Of a DNA stretch of 64,000 nt, positions 17,076 through 26,463 are shown in pieces (within the stretch, counting starts at the first letter, position 1; every line of letters starts with the position of its first letter). Both the position numbers and the translations under genes were made by a program. The notes below the pieces were generated by a model. That model was not told where the DNA came from, did no database searches, and saw only the letters and a program-made list of their open reading frames with translations. The DNA lies in assembly GCA_033765305.1 (NCBI GenBank), contig JANRID010000016.1:186001-250000 (forward strand), read 5' to 3'. The stretch comes from RDXT01 sp033765305. Lineage in GTDB: Bacteria; Bacteroidota; Bacteroidia; J057.

Positions 17076-17297
17076 GAGCGCTGGAATTGCAGCTCAAAGT
17101 AGCGCCCGGGGCATAACTTTCCGCAGCCAGAAATATCCGGTGCCTTACGGCTTCGCGGACTGGCGCCTGCGGGCTTCCAGCCTTGTCTGGATTCATGAGA
17201 CAGGCATTGAATTTGCCGTTCCGGAGCTTGCTGCACCCTGAGGCCGCTTTTCTTACGCGGCGGCCCATGCCGGGTCCTCTATTTCCCTCTGCGGTGC

Positions 17298-18179
17298 TCA
17301 GGCAGGTTCTTCGGCAGGCGGAGCTGATGCGGTGCGCCGCCGGTACAGATGCCAGGCCAATGCAAGGGCAAATTCCGCCCCGATCACCACGGCCATCGCG
17401 CCTGCAATCGATCCGTCCAGCCACACGGCCAGTCCGTATCCGAGTCCCGCAGCCAGCACCCCTGCCCCCGATGCCAGCAGCAGCATGGGACGCAGACGGC
17501 GGGTGAGCAGAAACGCCGCTGCCGGCGGACCGGTCAGAAAACTCAGCACCAGAATGGCGCCCACACTTTCAAAAGACAATACGGTAGCCGCCGATACGAA
17601 GCCCATCAGAATGTAATGCCATACCACTGCCGAAATGCCGGCAGCAGCAGCATGCATCGGGTCGAAACTGGTGAGCAGCAGCGGTTTATAGGCAATGACA
17701 ATCAGCGCGGCAATGGCCAGCAGCAGCCCGCCGAGCAGCCAGACCGGCACGGGCCCCATCACCCGGCCATCCGGCAGGATCCACAGATCGAGCGGCACAT
17801 AGGCGATCTCGCCGAAGAGCACACAGTCGAGGTCCAGGTCGATCTGCCCGGCGTAGGCGGAGATGAGCACAATGCCCAGGGCAAAGAGTCCGGTAAATAC
17901 GATGCCGATGGAGGCATCGGCCTGCAGGCGCGCCCGCTCGCGCAGCCATTCGATGCCGGCAGTCGTAAGCAGCCCGAACAGGGCCGCGCCGGCCAGCATG
18001 ATCCCGGAGGCGCGCGAGCCGGACACCAGATAGGCAATCGCAATGCCCGGCAGCACTGCATGGGAGATAGCATCCCCGATCATGGTCATGCCGCGCAGCA
18101 GCAGGAAGGAGCCCAGCAGCGCGCAGGAAACCGCCACCAATGCGCCGGTGGCAATGATGAGCAGGTCGTCGGTCGTCAT
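17298..18179 (-). CDS. Metal ABC transporter permease (ABC-3 family, TroD/YtgD position)
   Basis: 293 residues with about eight hydrophobic segments across the whole protein. The ABC-3 family motif GDAISHAVLPGIAIAY lies near residues 35-50. It forms the membrane channel of a Mn/Zn/Fe importer, together with the preceding permease. Its ATG overlaps the stop of that permease gene (18176-18179). Last gene of the four-gene importer operon. Confidence 0.92.
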   Translation of the reverse strand: MTTDDLLIIATGALVAVSCALLGSFLLLRGMTMIGDAISHAVLPGIAIAYLVSGSRASGIMLAGAALFGLLTTAGIEWLRERARLQADASIGIVFTGLFALGIVLISAYAGQIDLDLDCVLFGEIAYVPLDLWILPDGRVMGPVPVWLLGGLLLAIAALIVIAYKPLLLTSFDPMHAAAAGISAVVWHYILMGFVSAATVLSFESVGAILVLSFLTGPPAAAFLLTRRLRPMLLLASGAGVLAAGLGYGLAVWLDGSIAGAMAVVIGAEFALALAWHLYRRRTASAPPAEEPA

Positions 18180-19450
18180 GGCAGGGTGCGTTTGGCGGGA
18201 ATGGGGCTGTTGTGCGGATCCAGGCTTGGGAAATTCAGCTTGGACTCCAGCGCAGCTTCGATTTCAGGGGTCAGGATGTGCTCGATGGCTTCGGCCTCCT
18301 CGTGCACATGATCCGGCGGCAGATCGAGGTGGGTGGTCAGATACAGTTCCCAAAGGCGGTGGAGGCGGGTAACCCGGCTGCCTGCGGCTGCGCCGGCGCG
18401 GGTCAGGCCCGCCCGTCCGGCTTCCTGCCGCAGCAGCCCTTCGCCGCGCAGGGCGTGCAGGGCAGCCCGGAGCCGCGCCGGCGGCATGTCGCGCCGGGCT
18501 GCGATCTCGCTGTGCAGCCGCATCGCCTCTGGCTGTCCGTCGGCTTCGCCGAGCTGGTAGAGGCATTTGAGCAGGTTTTCGCGGTCGATCTTGCGGCGGT
18601 TCTGCCGCCGCCGCTGCCAGGCGGCCGCGAGGCCGCGGTCGCTGCCGGCTGCGATGGAGATGCCGGCCGTCAGCGTCAGGGCCAGCACTACCCAGGGACC
18701 CGTAGGCATCCGGGGCAGGAGGTAGGAGATCCAGGCACCCGCTGCCGCCGACACGGCGGCAAACCCGCAAGCCAGCACGAGCATCCGCCGCAGGTCGTGT
18801 GTCCAGTACCGGGCGGCGGCTGCCGGCGTGATGAGCAGCGCCGCCATCAGCACCGCACCTACCGCCTGGATGCCCAGCGCAATGATGAAAACCGTCAGCA
18901 GCGACAGCGCCTGCTCCAGCCTCCGGACCGGCAGCCCGGCCGTCAGGGCGAAGTTCCGGTCGAAGATCACAGCCGTGAGCGGCTTGTAGATCCAGGCCAG
19001 CACGATCAGCACGGCTGCGCTCAGCCCGGCGAAGAGGAGCACATCCTCCCGCACCATGGCGGCGGCTTTGCCGAAGAGAAACTTGTCCAGGCCGGCCTGT
19101 GCGCCGGCCCCGCTGCGCTGGATGGAGGTAAGCAGCAGCGCCCCTGCACCGTAATATACCGAAAGCGTGAGGCCCAGCGCTGCGTCGCCTTTGAGGCGCG
19201 TGTGCCGGGTCAGGTACTCGACGGTCACCAGCCCCAGCCAGCCGGTGGCTGCGGCGCCTGCCAGCAGCACGAGCGGGTGCTTGCCGCCGCTCAGCAGGAA
19301 GGCCAGGCAGATGCCGGGCAGGATGGCGTGGGCAACTGCGTCGCCGATCAGTGCACGTTTCTGCAGCAGGGTGAAGGACCCCACCGCAGCGGCACTGATG
19401 CTCATCAGCACCACGCCGCCCAGCACCCAGAGCACATTGGGATCGGTCAT
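18176..19450 (-). CDS. Metal ABC permease fused to a DtxR/MntR-type repressor domain (YtgCR-like)
   Basis: 424 residues. Residues 1-275 form an ABC-3 permease with the motif GDAVAHAILPGICLAF. Residues about 291-424 are a DtxR-family domain: a winged-helix region, then a dimerisation and metal-binding region (RLHRLWELYL, HEEAEAIEHIL) ending with FPSLDPHNSPIP, the classic family tail. By alignment with MntR, ligands H364, E387, E390 and H391 are retained. The same fusion is known in Chlamydia as YtgCR, where the repressor part is released from the permease. Overlaps the ATPase stop by ATGA. It probably represses this operon and the divergent receptor through the palindrome near 21380. Confidence 0.9.
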   Translation of the reverse strand: MTDPNVLWVLGGVVLMSISAAAVGSFTLLQKRALIGDAVAHAILPGICLAFLLSGGKHPLVLLAGAAATGWLGLVTVEYLTRHTRLKGDAALGLTLSVYYGAGALLLTSIQRSGAGAQAGLDKFLFGKAAAMVREDVLLFAGLSAAVLIVLAWIYKPLTAVIFDRNFALTAGLPVRRLEQALSLLTVFIIALGIQAVGAVLMAALLITPAAAARYWTHDLRRMLVLACGFAAVSAAAGAWISYLLPRMPTGPWVVLALTLTAGISIAAGSDRGLAAAWQRRRQNRRKIDRENLLKCLYQLGEADGQPEAMRLHSEIAARRDMPPARLRAALHALRGEGLLRQEAGRAGLTRAGAAAGSRVTRLHRLWELYLTTHLDLPPDHVHEEAEAIEHILTPEIEAALESKLNFPSLDPHNSPIPAKRTLP

Positions 19451-20244
19451 GGCATGGGCGGTCTGGGGGTTTCACGGACGGGATGCGCCTGCTGGCGGAC
19501 CAGCTCGCCGACCTGGCTCAGGATGCTCAGCGATCCGCCGTAGGTCTGCTGGAGCTTATCTGCTGTAAATACGTCCGCCACCGGGCCGGCCGCGACGAGC
19601 CTCGTATTCACCATCACCAGCCACTCGAAGTATTCTGCCACCGACTGGAGATCGTGATGCACCACCACCACGGTCCGGCCCTGGCTCCGCATTTCGCGCA
19701 GCAGGTCCATGATGGCCGCTTCGGTTGCAGCATCCACCCCGGCAAAAGGCTCGTCGAGCAGGTACAGGTCGGCCTGCTGCGCCAGCGCACGCGCAATGAA
19801 AACGCGCTGCTGCTGCCCGCCGGAAAGCCGGGCAATCTGCCGGCCGACAAATGGCTCCAGCTGCACCTTGCGGATGCACTCCATCGCAAGCTCCCGGTCG
19901 TGGGCGCTGCTGCGCCGGAACAGATTGCCGGGCCGGTACCGGCCCATCAGCACCACATCCAGCACCGTCACCGGAAAGTCCCAGTCCACGCTGCTGCGCT
20001 GCGGCACGTAGGCCACACGCTGCCGGACTGCATCCAGCGGCTGGCCGAATAGCTTGACGTAGCCGCTGGCCGGCTGCACCAAGCCCATCATGGCCTTGAG
20101 CATCGTGGACTTGCCGGAGCCGTTCGGGCCGATAATGCCTGCCAGCACGCCCTCGGGCAAGGTGTAATCGGTATTCCACAGCGCTGGCTTGTTGTCATAG
20201 CTGACGGTCAGGCTGTGCAGTTCTATTGCAGGGATGGAGTTCAT
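19447..20244 (-). CDS. Metal ABC transporter ATP-binding protein
   Basis: 265 residues from ATG 20244, chosen because upstream sequence in the same frame overlaps the binding-protein gene. It has Walker A GPNGSGKS, signature LSGGQQQR, Walker B YLLDEPF and the switch His in VVVVHHDL. Energises the importer; cytosolic face of the inner membrane. It starts 47 nt after the binding-protein stop and overlaps the next permease by ATGA. Confidence 0.93.
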   Translation of the reverse strand: MNSIPAIELHSLTVSYDNKPALWNTDYTLPEGVLAGIIGPNGSGKSTMLKAMMGLVQPASGYVKLFGQPLDAVRQRVAYVPQRSSVDWDFPVTVLDVVLMGRYRPGNLFRRSSAHDRELAMECIRKVQLEPFVGRQIARLSGGQQQRVFIARALAQQADLYLLDEPFAGVDAATEAAIMDLLREMRSQGRTVVVVHHDLQSVAEYFEWLVMVNTRLVAAGPVADVFTADKLQQTYGGSLSILSQVGELVRQQAHPVRETPRPPMP

Positions 20245-20291
20245 CGTCAGGCAGTTGCAGAAAAGGAAAAAGACTGCGGGCATGCGTGCGC

Positions 20292-21209
20292 TCAGCGCAG
20301 CCCCTCGGCAATCCGGGCTGCATTGCTGCGCACCATGCCAATATACGTATCGGCGCCTGAACCTGCGGGCCCCATCGCATCCGAGTACAGGGTGCCGCCG
20401 ATCCGCACCTCGTGCCCGCGCTCCCGGCATCCGGCAATCACAGCTTCGAGGTTGCGCGGCGGAATGGATGACTCGACGAATACAGCGCCGATATTGCGCT
20501 CCACGATGAAGCTGGCCAGCTCCGATACATCGCGCAGGCCGAATTCCGCCACCGTCGAGATGCCCTGCAGGCCCCGGACTTCCACGCCGTAGGCTTCGCC
20601 GAAGTATCCGAAGGCATCGTGCGCGGTGATGAGCACGCGCCGTTCCTGCGGAATGGCGGCCATAGCCGCCCGGACTTCGGCATCCAGGCTGTCCAGCTGC
20701 GCCGCATAGGCAGATGCATTGCTGCGGAATGCGGCAGCATGCTCCGGAAACCGGGCGGCCAGTTCTTCCGAAAGATACAGCACAGCCTGCTTCCACCGCT
20801 GCACATCGAACCAGATGTGCGGGTCGTAGGCATCGGCGCCGTCGCCTGTGCGGCGGAGCTGACCGGGTGCCAGCCCGGCCCCCATCGCGATGACCGGCTT
20901 GGAACGGCCGATCTGCTCCAGCGCTTCGATGAGCTTGCCTTCCAGATGCAGGCCATTGTACACAACCGCATCTGCCGACCGCAGCCGGGAAAGGTCGCCG
21001 GGCGTAGCCTTATATAAATGCGGATCGGTGCCCGGCCCCATGAGCGCCTCGACCTCGGCGAGGCTGCCTGCGATCTGGCGGGCTGCGTCGGCGGCCATGC
21101 CGGTGGTCGCCGTGATCCGGAGTTTGGCGCCGTGTTCCGGCGCCGTATCGGTGCGGCAGCCCGCCAGCAGGAGGAGCAGGCAAGGCAGCCAGTGAAGGAG
21201 TTTGTTCAT
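20292..21209 (-). CDS. Metal-binding lipoprotein of the ABC importer (TroA/ZnuA family)
   Basis: 305 residues. The N-terminus MNKLLHW...LLLLLAGC is a lipoprotein signal with Cys at 18. Candidate ligands H64 (TDPHLY), H131 (DPHIWFD), H197 (AHDAFGYF) and D277 match the spacing in Treponema TroA. The His-rich loop of true ZnuA proteins is missing, so Mn or Fe is as likely as Zn. First gene of the importer operon. The start at 21209 was chosen because the lipoprotein signal begins there; the frame is open further upstream to 21368 but without a signal. Confidence 0.92.
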   Translation of the reverse strand: MNKLLHWLPCLLLLLAGCRTDTAPEHGAKLRITATTGMAADAARQIAGSLAEVEALMGPGTDPHLYKATPGDLSRLRSADAVVYNGLHLEGKLIEALEQIGRSKPVIAMGAGLAPGQLRRTGDGADAYDPHIWFDVQRWKQAVLYLSEELAARFPEHAAAFRSNASAYAAQLDSLDAEVRAAMAAIPQERRVLITAHDAFGYFGEAYGVEVRGLQGISTVAEFGLRDVSELASFIVERNIGAVFVESSIPPRNLEAVIAGCRERGHEVRIGGTLYSDAMGPAGSGADTYIGMVRSNAARIAEGLR

Positions 21210-21373
21210 CGCTGCGAATATACAGGGTAAAACAGCTGAACCTGCGGGCAGGAGGGATCGGGCGCCTGCCCGGTATCTGCGCGGCGCCGCTGCATGGAAG
21301 GCAGGATGCATAAGATCATCAGCATGACTGCGGACGTTGGATGGAGGAAGATGAAGGCAAATATACAAGATTA

Positions 21374-21391
21374 ATTTAGATTAGTCTAAAT
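21374..21391. promoter_or_regulatory. DtxR/MntR-like operator palindrome
   Basis: ATTTAGATTAGTCTAAAT is a palindrome with 7-bp arms and a 4-bp centre, close to the DtxR/MntR consensus TTAGnnTAnnCTAA. A further half-site TCTAAA lies at 21407-21412. It sits between the divergent importer operon and the TonB receptor gene, immediately upstream of the receptor's putative -33 element. Regulation by the repressor domain of the permease fusion is inference. Confidence 0.6.
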
Positions 21392-21393
21392 AT

Positions 21394-21426
21394 TTTTTGA
21401 AATCAATCTAAAATTCAGGATGTTTG
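21394..21426 (+). promoter_or_regulatory. Putative Bacteroidota promoter of the TonB receptor
   Basis: A TTTTTG -33 element (21394-21399) is followed after 19 nt by GATGTTTG (21419-21426), one base from the TAnnTTTG -7 consensus. This leaves a short leader before ATG 21446. The metal-repressor half-site falls inside the spacer. Confidence 0.45.
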
Positions 21427-21445
21427 TACTGCAATTCAGACAAGC

Positions 21446-23668
21446 ATGAAATGGAATCTGCTCATCGTCAGCATACTGACGCTTCTTTCATCCCCTGCGG
21501 AAGCGGCGCTTCTGCACGGGCGCCTGCTCAGCCCGGACGGGCCGGTGGCCTATGCCCAGGTGCGGCTGCTGCCGGCGGCTGCGGCTGAGCAGGTGCTGCT
21601 GTCCGACGCGGAAGGCGGATTTTCGCATATATGCCTGCCGGGTGCCCTGCGGGTGGTGGTCCGGGCTGCAGGCTATCTGCCGCTGGATACCCAGATCCTG
21701 CTGCCGGCGGAGGGCCTGATGCTGACACTCCATCTGGAGCCCGACCCGGCGCTGATGGATGCGGTGGTGATCTCCGGTACCCTGAAGGAAGTGTCGCGTT
21801 CGGCATCTCCCGTAGCAGTAGAAGTACTGAGCCCGGCGTTTTTCCAGCGGAATCCAACCCCGGATCTGTTCTCCGCCCTGCAGCAGGTCAACGGCGTCCG
21901 GCCCCAGATCAACTGCAGCGTCTGCGGCACCGGCGATATCCACCTCAACGGCATGGAAGGCCCCTATACGATGGTCACCCTGGACGGAATGCCGATTGTA
22001 AGCGGCCTTTCGACGGTATATGGCCTGCAGGGCATTCCGGCATCGCTCATCGAGCGGGTAGAGGTGATCAAAGGGCCGGCCTCCACGCTCTACGGCTCCG
22101 AGGCTGTAGGCGGGCTGATCAATGTGATTACCCGCAGCCCGGAGCGGGCGCCCCGGCTTTCGGCGGAGGTGAACGGCAGCACCTGGCTCGAACTGAATGC
22201 AGACCTGGGCACCAGTTTCCGCGCAGGCCGGGCACAGGGGCTGCTGGGGGCGCAGCTGGTCCGCTATCGGCAGATTCACGACCGGAATACGGACGGATTC
22301 ACGGATATGCCGCTGGTGGACCGGGTATCTGTATTCAGCAAATGGTCCCTGCCCTCCGGGGGCGCACGCCCTGCGAATCTGGCGGCGCGCTATGTGTACG
22401 AAGACCGCTGGGGCGGCCAGCTGGACTGGACGCCTGCCTTCCGGGGCGGCGATTCGATCTACGGGGAATCCATCCAGACCCGCCGGGCGGAGGTATTGGG
22501 ATTCTGGCCGCTGCCGGTGCGGGGGCTGGAGCTGCAGCTGTCGTGGAATCTGCATCAGCAGCGCTCGGCCTACGGGCAGATGATCTTCGATGCGGATCAG
22601 CAGGTGGCATTCGGCCAGCTGCGCTGGGAGCCGGCCCGCCAGGGCCGGCATCAGCCGATGGCAGGGCTTTCGCTCCGGGGCACCCGCTACGACGACAGCA
22701 CCCCGGCCACGGTGCCCGGCCCGGAAACGGTGTGGCTGCCAGGCGCGTGGCTACAGGAAGAGGTGGAATGGAATACGCAGCACCGCACGCTGGCGGGCCT
22801 GCGGGCCGATTATCATCCGGATCACGGATGGATCCTGGCACCCCGGCTCAACCACAAATGGAGCGGCAGGGCCGGGACCCTGCGGGTCGGCGGCGGAAAC
22901 GGCTTCCGGACGGTGAACCTCTTCACCGAAGACCATGCCGCCCTTACCGGCGCCCGGCAGGTGGTGATCGAGGAGGCGCTCCGCCCCGAAACCTCCTGGA
23001 ACGCCAACCTGAACTACCAGCGCTTCTTGTTTCTGCCCAACGGGCTGCTGAACCTCGATGCCAGTGCCTTTTACACCTGGTTCGGCAACCGCATCCTCCC
23101 GGATTACGGGCAGGGCGACGATCTGATTGTCTATGCGAATCTGGACGGCCATGCCGTATCGCGCGGGGTATCAGTCAATGTGGAGTGGAGCGCGGAGTTT
23201 CCGCTGCGGGTGCAGGCGGGCGCTACCTGGCTGGATGTCTATCAGGTGGAGCAGGGCGTGCGGAGCCGGCCGCTGCTCACCGAGCGCTACTCGGCCACCT
23301 GGTCGCTGACCTGGGAATGGGCACGGACGGGCCTCAGCCTGGATTATACCGGCAACCTTACCGGGCCGATGCGGATGCCGCTGCTGGAGCAGGACTTCCG
23401 TCCGGAATATTCGCCTGCCTACAGCATTCAGAACGTGCAGCTCAGCTGGCAGCCCCGCGCCGGGGGACCCGAATGGTATGCCGGAGTCAAGAATCTGCTC
23501 GATTTCACCCCGCCGCCTTACAGCCTCATGCGGCCATTCGACCCCTTCGACCAACACGCGGACGATCCCGTTTCGAACCCGTTCGGCTACACCTTCGACG
23601 CTTCGTATGCCTTTGCCCCCAACCAGGGAATCCGGGGATTTGCCGGCCTGCGCTGGCGCCTGGATTAG
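21446..23668 (+). CDS. TonB-dependent outer-membrane receptor, probably for metal or metallophore
   Basis: 740 residues: signal peptide (1-20), a carboxypeptidase-regulatory-like domain (22-98), TonB-box region MDAVVISGT (104-112), plug domain (about 115-235) and a beta-barrel to the C-terminus. The plug carries a CSVC pair (C157, C160) followed by GTGDIHLNGMEGPY, and the typical IERVEVIKGPASTLYGSEAVGG. It imports a ligand across the outer membrane with TonB-ExbBD energy. Divergence from the metal ABC importer across a shared DtxR-like site indicates a metal-related substrate, which is inference. A hairpin follows the stop. Confidence 0.93.
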   Translation: MKWNLLIVSILTLLSSPAEAALLHGRLLSPDGPVAYAQVRLLPAAAAEQVLLSDAEGGFSHICLPGALRVVVRAAGYLPLDTQILLPAEGLMLTLHLEPDPALMDAVVISGTLKEVSRSASPVAVEVLSPAFFQRNPTPDLFSALQQVNGVRPQINCSVCGTGDIHLNGMEGPYTMVTLDGMPIVSGLSTVYGLQGIPASLIERVEVIKGPASTLYGSEAVGGLINVITRSPERAPRLSAEVNGSTWLELNADLGTSFRAGRAQGLLGAQLVRYRQIHDRNTDGFTDMPLVDRVSVFSKWSLPSGGARPANLAARYVYEDRWGGQLDWTPAFRGGDSIYGESIQTRRAEVLGFWPLPVRGLELQLSWNLHQQRSAYGQMIFDADQQVAFGQLRWEPARQGRHQPMAGLSLRGTRYDDSTPATVPGPETVWLPGAWLQEEVEWNTQHRTLAGLRADYHPDHGWILAPRLNHKWSGRAGTLRVGGGNGFRTVNLFTEDHAALTGARQVVIEEALRPETSWNANLNYQRFLFLPNGLLNLDASAFYTWFGNRILPDYGQGDDLIVYANLDGHAVSRGVSVNVEWSAEFPLRVQAGATWLDVYQVEQGVRSRPLLTERYSATWSLTWEWARTGLSLDYTGNLTGPMRMPLLEQDFRPEYSPAYSIQNVQLSWQPRAGGPEWYAGVKNLLDFTPPPYSLMRPFDPFDQHADDPVSNPFGYTFDASYAFAPNQGIRGFAGLRWRLD

Positions 23669-23673
23669 CAAAA

Positions 23674-23698
23674 CGGGGTGCCCTGTGCGGGCACCCCG
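23674..23698 (-). terminator. rnpB terminator, possibly bidirectional
   Basis: A 10-bp perfect stem (23674-23683 with 23689-23698) with a 5-nt loop. On the minus strand it directly follows the RNase P RNA and is trailed by GTTTTG. It also lies 5 nt past the stop of the convergent TonB receptor gene. Confidence 0.75.
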
Positions 23699-24074
<376 letters not shown>

Positions 24075-24279
24075 ATGCAAATACGGCCTTTCGCCCCATC
24101 TGTGCAAATCGGCGCGCATCCCTGCATTCTGACATACCCGGCTCCGCAGGAACCTGCGCGATGGCCCGCTTTCTGACATGCCGGCCTCCTGCATGTGGAA
24201 TCCCTAACCTGCCGGTGTATTTTTACGTAACAGACTCACCAGTCTGATTCTGCCAGCCAACAACCAGAAGCATCCCGCT

Positions 24280-24612
24280 ATGAAGCTCCTTTGTACCTTC
24301 TTGCTGACCCTTGCGCTGATTCCTGTGTTTGCTACCGAGCCGGTTCCTGCAGGCTTTGCCACGATGCAGGTGTATCCGAATCCGAGTTCCACGGGCCGTT
24401 TTTCCCTGGAACTGGCACAGATTCCGCAGGGCGAGCAGGTGGAGATCCGGATCTTCAACCTGATCGGAAACGAGGTGTATATGCGCGCTGCCGCTGCGGG
24501 CGCAGGCGTGTATCAGCAGCAGCTGGACCTGAGCGCCTTTCCGAAAGGCGTATATATGCTGGAGATCCGCCAGGGCAGCCAGAAGCAGACGCGGCGGCTT
24601 TCCTATATCTGA
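24280..24612 (+). CDS. Stand-alone T9SS type A sorting domain protein
   Basis: 110 residues: signal peptide MKLLCTFLLTLALIPVFA, a linker of about ten residues, and then a complete type A sorting domain starting at VYPNPSSTGRF and including LIGNEV, LDLSAFPKGVYMLEIRQG and a basic C-terminus. There is no passenger domain. Known sorting domains sit at the end of larger cargo, so this is either a remnant of a lost cargo gene or a small secreted protein in its own right. A terminator follows at 24671-24692. Confidence 0.8.
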   Translation: MKLLCTFLLTLALIPVFATEPVPAGFATMQVYPNPSSTGRFSLELAQIPQGEQVEIRIFNLIGNEVYMRAAAAGAGVYQQQLDLSAFPKGVYMLEIRQGSQKQTRRLSYI

Positions 24613-24670
24613 GTTCTTTGCCCCTGAAAGGGCTTGTGTCATAAGCCGATTTGTTTGATGTACAGTTGCG

Positions 24671-24692
24671 AGGCGGCCCATCCGGGCCGCCT
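24671..24692 (+). terminator. Rho-independent terminator
   Basis: A 9-bp GC-rich stem (24671-24679 with 24684-24692) with a 4-nt loop, followed by a short T-rich stretch. It ends transcription of the small sorting-domain gene upstream. Confidence 0.7.
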
Positions 24693-24750
24693 TTCCTGTT
24701 GCTCGGGGAACGTCCGCTGTGTAGATTCCGGCCTGAAGCCTGTACTGCCT

Positions 24751-25845
24751 ATGAATCCCCTCCGTTTCCTGCCCGTCCCGGTAGCCGTGCTGCTGCTCGC
24801 AGCCTGCCAGCCGTCCGCCCCCGGCGAGCTGACCCGCTGGGAAAAACCTGCCGAGAACCCCATCCTCCGCGCCGACGCTTCGTTTTCCTTCACCGACCCC
24901 ATCCATAAGCAGGCGGTGCAATGGCAGCGGGCAGATGTTTTCAACCCTGCCGCCATTGTCCGGGGAGACCGCATCTATCTGCTGTTCCGGGCCGAAGACA
25001 ATCCTGCCGCCAAGCTGGGCGGGCGCACCTCCCGGATCGGCCTGGCCTGGAGCGATGATGGGATTCATTTTACCCGCCACCCGGAGCCCGTTCTGTATCC
25101 GGACAGCAGCGAGTGGATGCGCTACGACTATCCCGGCGGCTGCGAAGATCCCCGTGTGGTGCAGACCGAGGACTCGCTGTACGTGATGGCATACACCTCC
25201 TGGAATACCCAGACCGCCCGGCTGAGCATCGCATTCTCCCGCGACCTGATCCACTGGGAAAAACAAGGCCCCGCCTTCGCCCGCGCATACAACGGCAAAT
25301 TTCTCGACCTCTGGTCCAAATCGGGCTCCATCGTCACCGCCTTCAAAGACGGCCGCCAGGTGGCTGCCCGCCTGAACGGCAAATACTGGATGTACTGGGG
25401 CGAGCAGTTCGTCAATCTGGCCTGGTCCGACAACCTCCGCGACTGGTATCCCATGCTCGATGCGCAGGGCGAACTCAAACGGCTCATCGAGCCGAGGCCG
25501 AAGCACTTCGACAGCCACCTGACCGAGTGCGGGCCGCCTGCGGTGCTGCTGGACGAGGGCATTGTGCTGCTCTACAACGGCAAAAACCGCAGCGGTGCCG
25601 ATGCCGCTCCGGATCTTCCGCCGGATACCTATTCCGTGGGGAAAGTGGTCTTCGATCCCGCCAATCCCGAGCGGGTGCTCTACCGCTCGGAGACCGATTT
25701 CCTGCGCCCGACCCTGCCGCACGAGCAGACCGGCCAGTACAAGGCCGGCACAACCTTCGCCGAAGGGCTGGTGCGGTTCCGTTCCCGGTGGTATCTGTAT
25801 TATGGCACTGCCGATTCCTTCGTCGGGCTGGCGATTGGGGAATAA
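24751..25845 (+). CDS. GH130-family glycosidase/phosphorylase lipoprotein
   Basis: 364 residues from ATG 24751. Lipoprotein signal MNPLRFLP...LLLAACQPS with Cys near 19. Five-bladed propeller features of GH130 are present: FNPAAIVRGDRIYLLFRAED, SRIGLAWSDDG and the hallmark GGCEDPRVV. GH130 enzymes phosphorolyse or hydrolyse beta-mannosides; the exact substrate cannot be read from the sequence. The lipoprotein signal is notable because most GH130 phosphorylases are cytosolic, so a hydrolase or surface sugar-processing role is more likely. Start chosen at the lipoprotein signal although the frame opens earlier. Convergent with the next gene, 6 nt away. Confidence 0.85.
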   Translation: MNPLRFLPVPVAVLLLAACQPSAPGELTRWEKPAENPILRADASFSFTDPIHKQAVQWQRADVFNPAAIVRGDRIYLLFRAEDNPAAKLGGRTSRIGLAWSDDGIHFTRHPEPVLYPDSSEWMRYDYPGGCEDPRVVQTEDSLYVMAYTSWNTQTARLSIAFSRDLIHWEKQGPAFARAYNGKFLDLWSKSGSIVTAFKDGRQVAARLNGKYWMYWGEQFVNLAWSDNLRDWYPMLDAQGELKRLIEPRPKHFDSHLTECGPPAVLLDEGIVLLYNGKNRSGADAAPDLPPDTYSVGKVVFDPANPERVLYRSETDFLRPTLPHEQTGQYKAGTTFAEGLVRFRSRWYLYYGTADSFVGLAIGE

Positions 25846-25851
25846 CCAGTT

Positions 25852-26463
25852 TCAGGGCAGCCCCGGCTCTCCGCTACCGGCGGCATGCAGCACGGCTTCG
25901 AAATCCTGCCAGACCGACAGCCCGAGTTCCGGCAGCTGCACGTATGCATCGAGCGGCTCATAGCGGGTGATTTTGACGAAGGGCAGAGACTGCGTCAAGG
26001 CTTCGCAGGCTCCGGGAAAGGGCTCCTGCCCGTCCGGATCGGGCTCCCAGCGCCACGGGTCGGGCTGACGGCTCAGCAGGTAGCGCGCATCGAGCCGGCG
26101 GCAGGCCTCCGGAAGTCCGGCGCGGTACCGTTCCAGCTCCGTACCCCCCAGAATCAGGTGCCAGCCGATGGGGTGGCCCCAGAGCAGCACGGTGCGGAAC
26201 AAGAGCAGCCCGCTTGGCGCTGCCACTGCGGGCATATCCAGCACGCGGTAGGCGTACGTATGGTAGTTTTCCCCGCGCTGGATTTTGCCGCTGCCGCGTT
26301 TCCATGTGTCAGGCGCTTGGCTTTCAGTCAGATGTGCAGCCAGTGCGTCGCGCAGCAGGCCCATCGATGCCTCCAGCTTGTGCCAGACGGATGCCTTGAG
26401 CGGCATGAAGCGCCGGTCCTGCAGCACCGCCCATTCCTCCGGGCTCAGGAGCGGCCCGCTCAT
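25852..26463 (-). CDS. Conserved hypothetical protein
   Basis: 203 residues, soluble. A KIQRGENYHTYAYRVLDMP segment (about 60-78) followed by a WGHPIGWHLILGG stretch resembles an uncharacterised family that I associate with Bacteroidota, from memory. It overlaps the upstream small membrane gene by ATGA (26460-26463), so the two are a coupled pair. Function unknown. Start ATG 26463 is set by this coupling. Confidence 0.7.
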   Translation of the reverse strand: MSGPLLSPEEWAVLQDRRFMPLKASVWHKLEASMGLLRDALAAHLTESQAPDTWKRGSGKIQRGENYHTYAYRVLDMPAVAAPSGLLLFRTVLLWGHPIGWHLILGGTELERYRAGLPEACRRLDARYLLSRQPDPWRWEPDPDGQEPFPGACEALTQSLPFVKITRYEPLDAYVQLPELGLSVWQDFEAVLHAAGSGEPGLP

